NCBI GenBank assembly: GCA_049999765.1
Contig: JBNGIQ010009368.1
Location: forward strand, 120,335 to 156,498
Reading direction: 5' to 3'
DNA from: Phaeoceros laevis
Taxonomy: Eukaryota > Anthocerotophyta > Anthocerotopsida > Notothyladales
Length of the DNA: 36,164 nucleotides
Of the stretch, positions 11,141 to 19,828 are shown one piece after another. Numbering within the stretch: the first letter of the stretch is position 1; each line of letters starts with the position of its first letter. A model generated the notes under the pieces. It saw nothing but the letters and a program-made list of their open reading frames with translations, made no database searches and was not told the DNA's origin. A program made the translations under genes and the position numbers.

Positions 11141-12200
11141 ATGGCGATGCAACAAGCCCTGCACAAGTTGGAGTCAGTCACCACCAAGGGTGAGCCACAG
11201 GTGGCAGTGCAGCCAGTGTTCAAGGCCACTATTCAATGGCAGCCCCCAATGGAAGGTATTACACTTGTGGAACTTTTTGGAGGAATAGCTGCAAGCTTAG
11301 AAGCTGTCTTAAAATCAGGTATGCGTGTACGAAGGTATGTGTACTGTGACAACTCCGTGCCAGCTCGACTAGCAGCATCAGCCAGGTTAGAGCAGCTTCA
11401 GCAGGCATTTCCCAGCCAGCTGCATGAGTCAGCATGTGTAGGAGCTTTTACAGCTTTTCCTCAAGATGTCATGCTTGTGCAAAAGCAGCATTTGCAATTA
11501 TTAGGAGATGTACATCTCATTGTTGCAGGATGGGAGTGCCAGGGCCTTTCACAGGCTGGCACTGGCAAAGGTTTGTCGGATGACCGCACTGCACTTTTCG
11601 CAGATCTTGTAAGAATCATTAGCTAGGCCCAGGAGCTAAATCCCAATGCAGGGTACATCTTAGAGAACACACCAGCTCAGTTTGATTCCCGGGAGGAAGT
11701 TAGGCATGATTTTGCAGCAATTCAACACTTTATTGGTGAGCCCGTACTTGTTGATGCAATCCAATGTGGGTCATGTGCACACAGGTTAAGAAACATGTGG
11801 ACAAACTTAGCACCTACCCAACTTTTGCAGCTGTCCTTACAACAAGTTGTTCGGGATCCTACATTGAAAGTGGCTGGGATTCTGGATGAAAACAGCAGCT
11901 GCAAGCCCGTGCTTCGTTCAGAAAAAAAGCCATGGGTGCCCGTGAACAGGCCACGTTCTCCGCGCGCTGCCTGGCCAACACTTGTTTCCTACCCAGGCTC
12001 TCATGCCTTTCGTGGGGAAGGAGCTGGATGGTGCATCGGCATGCCACTAGTCAGTGGGAAACCCCTACTGCTGAAGAGCGGGAGAGGGCGATGGGCTTCC
12101 GAACAGGAACCACAGCTCACCGCAAGTTAAATCAACCTCAACGTAAGTCTTTGTTAGGAAAGGCTATGGATTTGAATGCTCTCTCGTGGCTTGTTTCCAC
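11117..12200 (+). pseudogene. C5-cytosine DNA methyltransferase domain (DNMT3/DRM-like) in gypsy element 1
   Basis: C5 methyltransferases move a methyl group from S-adenosylmethionine to cytosine in DNA. Visible in order: motif I ITLVELFGGIAASLEAVL (SAM binding, 11258-11311); motif II-like YVYCDNS; motif IV LIVAGWECQGLSQAGTGKG with catalytic Cys codon 11537-11539; after a TAG at 11624, motif VI YILENT (11654-11671); motif VIII AHRLRNMWTNLAP (11777-11815); and, after a frame change near 12045, AEERERAMGFRTGTT and QRKSLLGKAMDLNALSWL (12139-12192), equivalent to motifs IX/X. The HR-R-W-NL form of motif VIII and the ERxxGF/RxxLLGxAxD ending resemble the DNMT3/DRM de novo class. The usual Pro-Cys of motif IV is Glu-Cys here, and ENV is ENT. 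No zinc-finger, PWWP or UBA regulatory domain is seen. It sits directly between the gag knuckle and RT and once shared their reading frames. One stop and one frameshift make this copy inactive. Confidence 0.9.
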
Positions 12201-12480
12201 ATGCTTAGTTTTTCAAATGCTTCAAGGTGTTTCATTCAGCAGCAAGCCTTCTTATTCCTCACCAACATGGCATCCCGACTTTGTTTATTTGCCATGTGGA
12301 GGACGTTACAGCTATATGCCTGCTGCTGGGGGGGGGGAGTTCCCCAATTTCCGTTTTTCTGATGTTTCTCTCTGTCCAAGTGCTCATCATATGCATGTCC
12401 AGGGCACCAGCTATGCATCTTTTTTGGCTGAAGCTCAAGGCTTGGCGCAGCAAGGAGCAGGGCATCCTCCAGACAAACCT
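12200..12480 (+). other. Linker between methyltransferase and reverse transcriptase
   Basis: Open in the same frame as both neighbours (frame starting at 11932). It encodes an aromatic and Ser/Pro-rich stretch (SSPTWHPDFVYLPCGGRYSY). It contains no DTG or DSG active site, so I cannot place the aspartic protease here. Confidence 0.6.
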
Positions 12481-13367
12481 AAAAGTGCTGCAGATTTCGC
12501 ATGGACTCTAGGGCCACAGCTTAGAGCTAAGGAGAAGGCTGAGTTGCATGCATTGTTAGCAAGGAGGAGAGGCTGTTTTGCCTTCTCCATGAAGGAGTTA
12601 GGAAGATGTAATGTGCTCAAGTTTAAGCTAAACTTGACAGACAACAATCCGATTTTTAAGCGTAGGCACAGGCTAAGCAAGTATGAATGGGAACTTGTAG
12701 ATGCTCGGTGTAAGGAGTTGTATGAGGCAGGGCTGATCAGGCCATCTTCATCAAGTTACGCTGCAGCAACTGTGCTTCCGGCAAAAAAAGATAGTGAAGG
12801 GTTGTGGACGGAGAAGAGGATGTGTGGCGACTACCGACCTTTGAATCAAGTGACGCCACAAGACTGCTACCCAATGCCTACACCGGAGGAGATCTTCGAT
12901 AGTGTGGGAGGGTCCAGGTATTTCTCTATTCTAGATTTGAGGCAAGGCTTCAATCAGATCTTGTTAGAGGAGGAAGATTGCTGTAAAACTGCGTTTCATG
13001 CTAGCAACTAGCTGTGGGAATGGCTGGTCATGCCATTTGGGTTGAAGAATGCACTTGTTACTTTTCAGAGAGTGATGGATCAGGTTAGAGTGGTTCAGAT
13101 CATCTAAAGTGTTATGTGGATGATGTATTGGTACATAGCAACACATTTGAGGACCATTTGGCACATTTGGAAGACTTGTTTAGCAGGTTGGAGGCAGCCA
13201 ATATGCACTGCCACCCTTCTGAGTGTGAGTTGGCAATGGACACGGTGGTGTACCTTGGGCATCGCATTGTGCCTGATGGCATTATGCCTCATTTGGCTAA
13301 GGTGGACGCCATTAACAAGGTACAAGAGCCACAAGATGTGTCTAAGCTGAGAGCATTCATAGGTTAG
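12480..13367 (+). pseudogene. pol: Reverse transcriptase of gypsy element 1, broken
   Basis: This would copy element RNA into DNA. Seen in order: the pre-palm segment LKFKLNLTDNNPIFKRRHRL; the fingers RMCGDYRPLNQVTPQDCYPM; palm motif A YFSILDLRQGF with Asp at 12934; motif B LVMPFGLKNA after a TAG at 13009; and the catalytic YVDD at 13113-13124, followed by the usual HLAHLEDLFSRLEAANM thumb sequence. A frame change near 13090 and a TAG at 13365 (within FIG-CNYYR) break it. Both TAG codons sit where glutamine (CAG) is plausible. Motif order and spacing are standard Ty3/gypsy. Confidence 0.92.
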
Positions 13368-13920
13368 TGCAATTATTATCGGGTGTATGTGCCTGAATTT
13401 AGTAGGATTGCCAAGCCATTGTATGACTTGCTCAAGAAGGAAGCTCGTTGGGTGTGGGATGCACCGTGTCAGGCTGCTTTCGAGAGATTGAAGCAGGCCT
13501 TGACTGAAAAACCTTTGCTTCGTAGGCCAGATTTCAGCAAGGAGTTTATCTTGCATACTGACTGGTCTGGTCTAGGGATAGGCGCTGTGCTGTCTCAACA
13601 GGATGAAGGAGATCAAGAGCATGTCGTGGCTTATGCCTCCAGGAGCAACAACAAGGCAGAATCCAACTATTCTTCATACGAAGGGGAGTGCTTAGCAGTT
13701 GTTTGGGCAGTCCAGCATTTTAGGCCTTACTTGTATGGGCAGCATTTCACATTGTTTACTGACCACCAGCCTCTTCGCTGGCTCATGGTTAACGACAAGC
13801 TCAGTGGAAAGCTTGCTAGGTGGGCGCTTATTTTGCAAGAGTATGATTTTGAGGTAGTTCATAGGCCCGGGGTGACTCACCAGAATGCTGATACCTTATC
13901 ACGCAATCGTGGTTCATCTT
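13368..13920 (+). pseudogene. RNase H of gypsy element 1
   Basis: This continues from RT and would remove RNA from the RNA/DNA hybrid. The domain is uninterrupted and keeps the catalytic set: Asp at 13560 in ILHTDWSGLGIGAVL, Glu at 13686 in SYEGECLAVVWA, and Asp at 13761 in LFTDHQPLRWL. The connecting HRPGVTHQNADTLSR leads to integrase. The frame 13383-14402 is shared with the integrase zinc domain. It counts as a pseudogene part because RT upstream and integrase downstream are broken. Confidence 0.9.
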
Positions 13921-14199
13921 CGGTTGATCTAATTGATGCGAGAATGGATTTTGATGAGGACAAATTCACCATGACAAGTTCAGCTGCATTTTTGTCACTG
14001 GTGGTCAATGCTGTGCAGGTGAGCACTTCCAAACGTCAGGACATTTGGCAGGATGCTAACACAATGCACTTTTTGCAGCAGGGTGAATTTCCGGCAGGAG
14101 CTGACTCAGCAGAGCGTGACCGGATCAAACAGCGTGCCAAGCGGTACTCATGGCGGGCAGATCATCTGCTACGCATGTTACCAGCTGGAGAACGGGTAG

Positions 14200-14735
14200 T
14201 GCCAGCCATACATGACAGGCCTGCTCTAATTCAGCAAGTGCATGCTGATCTTGGGCATTTTGGAGTGAAGCGTACGTACAGTCTTTTGGCTCCGCATTAC
14301 CATTGGATGGGTATGTATACCCAAGTGAGGGATGTTGTAGCAAGATGTATTCATTGTGATAGGGTTAGAAGCTCATTCAATGACAGATCTGCTAAGCTGT
14401 AGCCTCTACCTATCCACGGTTTGTTTTATAGGTGGTCTTGTGACCTTGCTAGAGAGCTGCCAAAAACCCCTAGAGGGAATGTCTACATCATGGTAATGGT
14501 GGAGCATTTTTCCAAGTGGGTGGAGCTAGTAGCATTGCCCGACAAGTCTTCACATAGTACCAGCCAAGCTTTTCTCAATCAGGTTCTTAGCCGGTTCGGT
14601 GCTTGTGCTGAATGCCTCACTGACCAGGGGACTGAATTCAGAGGAGAGTTTCAGGATTTGCTGGATCATGCGCTTATTGACCATCGGCGGACATCACGGG
14701 ATCATCCCCAAGCTGATGGATTGGCAGAGAGGATG
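14200..14735 (+). pseudogene. Integrase of gypsy element 1, C-terminally truncated
   Basis: The N-terminal HHCC zinc domain is seen (HADLGHFG near 14240; CIHC near 14346). After a TAG at 14400 (within KL-PLPI, likely once CAG) comes the catalytic core: Asp at 14442 (RWSCDLA), Asp at 14622 (CLTDQGTEF) and Glu at 14727 (DGLAERM). Only 34 residues lie between the last two, one fewer than the usual DD35E spacing. Similarity stops right after this Glu, at the start of the 63-bp repeat. The C-terminal DNA-binding part, any chromodomain and the 3' LTR are missing. Confidence 0.9.
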
Positions 14736-14798
14736 GTAAGTGTTCTTTACGATTTCAAGTGTTCTTTACGATTTCATGCATTTTGAACCAACACTTAC
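14736..14798 (+). repeat. 63-bp direct repeat, downstream copy, with inverted termini
   Basis: Same block as 9582-9642. It begins GTAAGTGTT and ends AACACTTAC, a perfect 9-bp terminal inverted repeat. It starts exactly where the integrase similarity stops (after AERM). Confidence 0.8.
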
Positions 14799-15139
14799 AA
14801 AGTGAGGGCTTCTTTTTGCTCCATTCAGTTTGTTACTTGGCCTTGTTTTTATGTGTGCTTGCTTGGTGCTGGGCCAGCAGCCCGTCTTTTCAGATTTGCA
14901 CTTGCTGAGCATTGCTAGCACGTTAATTATTACGTACCTTGGGATGTTCGACCTGATTTCACTACTACCTGACCTTGCACGACAGCCTCTTCTATCCATG
15001 AGGTTGACCCAACAGGCTGATCTCCAAGAAAGTCCCTCCAGTCATCATCTAGAACGGCTTTAAGCTTGTCACCTAGTCCACCCATAGCTTAGTCAAGTAG
15101 GATAACAGGCAAGGCGTATCCACGGAATAACAAGTAAGC
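14799..15139. other. No gene recognised downstream of truncated integrase
   Basis: The open frame 14830-15063 has no recognisable domain. I see no integrase C-terminus, polypurine tract or LTR for element 1 here. Confidence 0.4.
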
Positions 15140-16205
15140 TGTGATGCCCTCTAGGACCCCCAAGTCCCGCAACGCTTCCTCAACCCTTGCGGTCACCTCG
15201 AGTCTCCCGAGCAACACCTCTACGCGAATGTGTCTCAACACTCTGCGCTCTCGAGGCAGTCCCTACCAAGCTTCCACACCGCCAATCCGTCGTTCAGCAA
15301 GACTATGCAGTTTCTCACCCATGTACCTTCTCAAATTCCTCACCCATGTCCACAGACTTCCAATCGTCAAGCATGGTCTAGATAGTGAGCTCAAAGCAAC
15401 ACCCTGCCCTCTGGAGCCGGATGTTAAGCAGACGCAAACTGACTTGTCCACTTGAGAAGCTCCAGAATGCCAGATCCCCTCCTTGCTTGTAGCATCCCTG
15501 GCACAAGACTAGCTCCCAAGTAGTCAACTATCGCATTCCCTCAATGGCCCTTACTATTTACTCCATGTGGCTCAATGCTACACCACATTCAAAGGCAACC
15601 CAACTCTATTTACAGCCAAAAGCAACGGAACCTGGACTCTAAAGTTACAAGTTCTACAAAAAGATAACCAAACTTTCTTATGTTAAGATTTCTCCCTCCA
15701 GGCAGCTAGCCGGGGCTGACGTGCAACCTGCCCTGTGATTCCTTGCTGCACTGTGGTAACGTTGCATAGACCAAAAGGGACTTCGTCCTGATGCTCAGAA
15801 GACGCCACGGGAATACTCGCACTCATCATGATAGTTGCTGAGGCTCCAGAGCCTGCCTTTAAGTTGTCAGGGAGGGACATGTCACTCTTAGTTAACCCCA
15901 GTGTGACACAAGCTGTCACTGCCACTAACTAACAGTCCTGGAGAGATTTCCGTGACCTACTAACATTTACCTCTTCGTTCCATTATCTCTCTTTAACTAG
16001 ACTTCTAGAGCCTTACATGTGCATCCCTGTTGCACCACATCCTTGTCTACTTGTATCTTGGCAGATTTTGTCACTAACTAGCCTGGTCTCCCACCCACGA
16101 TCACTGCACTCTTATCCTACAGTCTCCAAAAAAAAGTCATCAAATTCACAGCTTACTTACAGTAGCACCTTGTTTGCACTATAGATACAGCACCACAGAA
16201 AGTCA
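15140..16205 (-). repeat. Candidate 3' LTR of gypsy element 2 (weak)
   Basis: Bounded on the plus strand by TGTGATGCCC (15140) and GAAAGTCA (16205), so TG...CA, and adjacent to a purine run on the minus strand (16206-16219). It has no gene. The paired 5' copy is missing because gag is cut at 21811, so identity cannot be tested. The length of about 1.07 kb would be normal for a gypsy LTR. This could equally be unrelated spacer. Confidence 0.25.
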
Positions 16206-16219
16206 GAGGCCTTCCCCCT
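16206..16219 (-). other. Candidate polypurine tract of element 2
   Basis: On the minus strand this reads AGGGGGAAGGCCTC, about 30 nt after the integrase stop. A purine-rich primer for plus-strand DNA synthesis is expected at this place, next to the 3' LTR. Confidence 0.4.
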
Positions 16220-16245
16220 GGATGCCAAAACACACCAATCCTTGC

Positions 16246-17274
16246 TTACTGATAAAACCTCTTCAGTTGGGTAAGATTCACCACGTCCAGAATTTGTTTA
16301 GTCTGTGCATGGTGGATCTTTGCAGCCCCAGCAGAATAGATTCTTCCCAGTAAAAAGGGCCCTTCCCATTTCTGCTTGAATTTCACACCAGGCTCCTTCT
16401 TTGCATATCTTCTCATATTAAGCCTAAGCACAAAGTCTCCTGCCCGTAGCATAATGGGCCTAGTTTTATCATCACAACATTTTTTCCGATCCAACTGCTC
16501 TTCCTGAAGCCTGTCCAGGGCTCCCTCTCTAGCTTCCTCAAGCTCGCTTAGCTGTTCAAGACGGAGCTGACATGCTGAATGCTCCTTTGGCTCTACAGCC
16601 CCCCAAAATTGTAGAACATCACATTCCACTGTACTTGGCAGCCTAGCCTCGGCCCCAGAAACCAGATTGAAAGGGCTACAGTGCAAGAAAACCTTAGTCT
16701 TCGTCCGATATGCCCTAAGAGCTGCCTCAAGATACATGTCCCAATTTTGGGGATTTGGGTAGGTTATCTTGCCAAGAATCTTGCACAATACGCCATTTGC
16801 CTTCTCATCTAGGCCATTAGTACGTGAATGATAAGCAGTAGACAGTCTGTGCTTAACCCAGTAGAAGGCATTCAATTTTCCTATAGCATCATTCAGAAAC
16901 TCCTTGCCACGATCCGAGAGGAACTCAACAGGACAGCCATACCTGGTTATGACATGTGTAAAAAGGAACCTTGCCACAGTCTCTCCATTTACAACAGGAA
17001 CCGCCATGGCCTCAGACCAACGAGTGGTATAATCTGTGGTAGTCAGAATGTATGCATTCCCTCTAGTTGTCGATGGCAGGATCGGCCCCACAGTGTCAAC
17101 CCCCCATTTAGAAAACACAGCACCTGGCATGATAGGGTACGGATGTCCTAGCTTCAAAGGCACCTTTGCAAATTTCTGGCACCTAAGCCATGGGCACCGC
17201 ATCGTCCAAGTTCCCCTTGTCGCACACTTGATGCCTGCTTTTTCCCAGTCAGTCTCCTTGAACCTCTTAGGTCT
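16246..17274 (-). CDS. Integrase of gypsy element 2, catalytic core intact
   Basis: Open for over 340 codons from just after a TAA at 17275-17277 to the stop at 16246. The remaining zinc-domain end reads RCPWLRCQKFAKVP; the upstream His pair was removed or displaced by the LINE fragment. The catalytic triad is complete: Asp near 17097 (WGVDTVGP), Asp near 16914 (FLSDRGKEF) and Glu near 16806 (NGLDEKANGVL), with exactly 35 residues between the last two. The C-terminal part (KQKWEGPFLLGRIYSAGA, ending LTQLKRFYQ) is the usual GPF-type DNA-binding tail. This is the best-preserved retroelement domain in the window. The first ATG of the frame is at 17202, but it was originally part of a polyprotein. 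Confidence 0.88.
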   Translation of the reverse strand, partial: RPKRFKETDWEKAGIKCATRGTWTMRCPWLRCQKFAKVPLKLGHPYPIMPGAVFSKWGVDTVGPILPSTTRGNAYILTTTDYTTRWSEAMAVPVVNGETVARFLFTHVITRYGCPVEFLSDRGKEFLNDAIGKLNAFYWVKHRLSTAYHSRTNGLDEKANGVLCKILGKITYPNPQNWDMYLEAALRAYRTKTKVFLHCSPFNLVSGAEARLPSTVECDVLQFWGAVEPKEHSACQLRLEQLSELEEAREGALDRLQEEQLDRKKCCDDKTRPIMLRAGDFVLRLNMRRYAKKEPGVKFKQKWEGPFLLGRIYSAGAAKIHHAQTKQILDVVNLTQLKRFYQ

Positions 17275-17646
17275 TTATTGTTGCAGGGCAGTGCCTACCA
17301 TGACAACCTTCTCCCATATGATGCACAACAACGAGTTTGTGTCTTTGACCTCCTTGCCGCCATAGATTTCAGATATCCATTGCGTCCAAAGCGTATAGAC
17401 GGTTGATGTCCACAAAATGCTCCACCATTGGGCTTTTCTGAGAGGCTTCCCTGTCCCTTCTTCAATGCCAAAAAGTGCAGTCAGACACCCAATCGTGGGC
17501 AACTCAGGTGATTCGACCCTCCTTACCCAGCTCTGAATTTGGTCCCAGACCCTTTTGGCATATGTACATTCATAGAATGTATGTGCGCTTTTGTGCAGTT
17601 TGTCTAATGTGCATCTTTTGCACTTTTCTTCATTGAACAGCTCCAT
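17275..17646 (-). pseudogene. LINE retrotransposon C-terminal fragment (zf-RVT)
   Basis: The 123-codon frame begins MELFNEEKCKRCTLDKLHKS and contains CX2C...H-X4-C (CKRC, then AHTFYECTYAKRVWDQI), the zinc-binding tail found after RT in plant LINEs. It continues with WWSILWTSTVYTLW, also typical. It has the same orientation as element 2 and lies between its second RNase H and integrase. The frame ends in TAA at 17275, directly in frame with the integrase. No LINE RT or endonuclease is present, so this is a 5'-truncated or rearranged insert. Confidence 0.75.
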
Positions 17647-18010
17647 CCGGACTTAGTAATGCGATTCCCATGCCCGCGGTCGCGCCTGCATTCTTACTGG
17701 TGCCATCGAACCAGAGCTTCCCCCATCCCTCACGATCCACAACTCCTAGACAAGACTCAAGAGAAACATTCACAGTTTCCGCCTTCTTTCGGCAGGGTTT
17801 CTTCCTCGACATATCCTTTTCACACTTTGTTATCCCAAACCCGGCTGCAAGATCGTATTCACTGCCAAAGTCTCCTTCTGGAACGTCGGGAACTTGCCCG
17901 TCCTGAACAGGCTGCGGGTTGCACACAATTTTTGCAGCAGTAGGTCTATAAGATGGCACTTTAGTCTCAGCAGGACATAGCAATCCTTGGGCTAGCCCCC
18001 GAGCCGGCAT
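17630..18010 (-). pseudogene. Second (archaeal-type) RNase H of element 2, truncated
   Basis: A hydrophilic linker with a basic patch (DMSRKKPCRKKAE) leads to WGKLWFDGTSKNAGATAGMG and IALLSPDGAV, the first strands of an archaeal/plant-type RNase H, with the catalytic Asp codon near 17707. The domain stops after about 25 residues, exactly where the LINE fragment begins, so the remaining catalytic residues are gone. In Tat-type elements this extra domain takes over RNase H activity while the original one decays, which fits the degenerate first RNase H upstream. Confidence 0.7.
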
Positions 18011-19283
18011 CTTCCGAGGTTTAAGCTAAATGTTGAATCAAAATACAATAATTCGAGGATCCACTTTCCTACCCGCCCATCAGGCACAGGAATAGTCATG
18101 AGGCTTCGGAGAGCAGGGTATTGTACCAAAAATGTAAAGGCCTCCATGGCTAGATAGTACCTGTACTTACTGGTAGCATATACCATGGCCGGTACCTGCA
18201 ACTCCATCTGAGAATACCTTGTCTCATAGTCCTTCAATATCCTGCTGGCCATGTAGATAGGAAACAATTTTTGGCTATCACCCTGTTTTTGATACAGCTG
18301 TACTTCTAAAGCATGCTGTGTCACAGACGTCAAGACCCAAAAGGGGGCAGACCAGTCAGGAGGCCGCATTAATACACAAGCCTTAGGTGCCTCCTTGACC
18401 CTCTGAAAGGCAGCTGAATGCTCTTCTGTCCAAAGAAACTCAACGTCTTTCTTCAAAAGCTTATATAATGGGTGCATGAGCTCAGAAAATCCCTCAATAG
18501 CTCTCTTATAGTAACTGGCAGCACTACAAAAGCTTCGAAGATCATCAGCATCAGTAGGAACCTTCCTCAGCTGCATCTTATCGATTTTTGAAGAGTCAAC
18601 CCTTATACCCGTCTCATCAACTAGATGGCCTAACAACCTTCCAGACTTGACTGAAAACGTACACTTCTCCGAATTAAGTCCCATCTCAGCTTTAGCCATC
18701 CTTTCTAGCATTGCCTCCACGTCATTCGCATGGCCCAAGCGTGCTCCAAACACAGTAACATCGTCAAAGAAAACACAAACATTCTTCCCGATCAAGGGGT
18801 GCATGTCTCATACATCACCCTATTGCCGGCGCAGTCTTTAGGCCAAAAGACATCGTTCTGAAGGCAAAGACACCCCAGGGAGTGACAAAGGCTGTCTTAG
18901 GACATCCTCCTCTGCAATAGGCACCTGATAAAACCCCTTGTAGCCATCACAAAAGGAAAACCTCTCGTGCCCTGCCACCATGTTTAGGATCTCATCGATA
19001 AAAGGAACAGGGAACCTATCCTCCAGGGTGGCCTTGTTCAAGAGGCAATAATCTACGCACATCCGCACCTTCCCATTTGGCTTAATCTCAATTACCAGAG
19101 GAGAGACCCAATCAGCCCTCTGAACCGGGAATATGCACTTTCCTTCCAGTAGATCCAGGATTCCTGCTTGACAAGCTGGACATGCTTAGACTTAAGTCTC
19201 CTCAATTTCTGCTTGACTGGCTTAGTACCTGCTTTCAGCGGGATATGATGGAATCCCATGTTCGTTTCAGGAACTTGATCCAC
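17992..19283 (-). pseudogene. pol: Reverse transcriptase and degenerate first RNase H of element 2
   Basis: RT starts near 19283 (MGFHHIPLKAGTKPVKQKLR). It then shows VRMCVDYCLLNKATLEDRFP, motif A FSFCDGYKGFYQVPI (Asp near 18948), a frame change near 18900 within the motif-B region, and FFDD (VCVFFDDVTVFG, 18765-18760) in place of the usual Y-DD. The following RNase H fold is recognisable (FWVLTSVTQHALEVQLYQ; YSQMELQVPAMVYA; FTFLVQYPALRSLM). The first catalytic Asp is Ser, and the TDH Asp is absent; only the Glu remains. Frame changes also occur near 19100 and 18810. Loss of RNase H residues alongside a second RNase H matches dual-RNase-H elements. Confidence 0.85.
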
Positions 19284-19828
19284 CCGAGTAACAAAAACCT
19301 TCCATATTTCACGAATATCCTTCGTAGCTCCTCCAGCTCTTCCTTTGTCAAGTCGCCCTCTACCTTCACGGTCTTCTTCTCCCCAGATGGGGTCTCAAAG
19401 ACCAAGTCTTGAAGAGGAGTCTTCTCCACCTTAAATTCGTCTACTACACACTCAGGCACTATCATAATATTTATAATGCTTGATGTTGAGGAATCGTACT
19501 CATCGGTAGATGTCCACTCTCCGGATGTCTCATCATCACTCTGATCCTCGCTTGGTAGCTGAGATCTAGCACCATCCTGTCCATGATCCCGGGACACAGT
19601 GTGAACCCACGTTGGCTGATTGATTCCCGGCACTACCTCCCTGCCCGTCACAACCTCCATAGCACTCTGCCGACACCAAGCCCTCATTTGCGACGCTGGA
19701 TACAAAGGAATGTCGGTCCTATGAGTTTTCGGACCAAGCTGTAGAACTCCTGGCTTGCACAGAACATGTGCATCGACACACTCCATCCATGGCTGGCCAA
19801 GGATAACTGAATATGGATTTTCCGGGAG
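19284..19828 (-). pseudogene. Protease-RT linker of element 2
   Basis: It continues the protease frame after a TGA just below 19829: NPYSVILGQPWMECVDAH is the conserved segment after retroviral-type proteases (ILG-PW). It is followed by an acidic linker (SEDQSDDETSGEWTSTDEYD) and DLTKEELEELRRIFVKYG, which normally leads into RT. The frame changes near 19280, where RT begins. Confidence 0.65.

Larger units (their letters stand above)
9581..14798 (+). mobile_element. Decayed Ty3/gypsy retrotransposon 1 carrying a DNA methyltransferase
   Basis: Order on the plus strand: gag with a CCHC knuckle, C5-cytosine methyltransferase, reverse transcriptase, RNase H, integrase. RT followed by RNase H followed by integrase is the Ty3/gypsy order. 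The copy is dead: in-frame stops at 10764, 11624, 13009, 13365 and 14400; frame changes near 10352, 11140, 12045 and 13090; and a break in the integrase soon after its catalytic Glu. Near-identical 61-63-bp blocks (9582-9642 and 14736-14798) flank the coding region. No aspartic protease motif is seen. The boundaries are those blocks, not proven LTR ends. Confidence 0.85.

Noticed and set aside
11130-11146. Programmed -1 frameshift between gag and methyltransferase
   Set aside because: The bases GTAAAATGG are not a standard X-XXY-YYZ slippery site, and the copy has other random frame changes.
11117-12200. Methyltransferase as host gene or bacterial contamination
   Set aside because: It is bounded on both sides by gag and RT of the same element, in the same orientation and in continuous frame with the RT linker.
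11624-14402. TAG read as glutamine (altered genetic code)
   Set aside because: The element also has a TGA stop and frameshifts, other elements here have TGA and TAA stops, and UBA3 needs no readthrough; decay explains it more simply.
14736-14828. Intron in the integrase (GTAAGT donor, CATTCAG acceptor)
   Set aside because: The sequence after the acceptor does not continue integrase, and the donor lies in a repeat block also found before gag.
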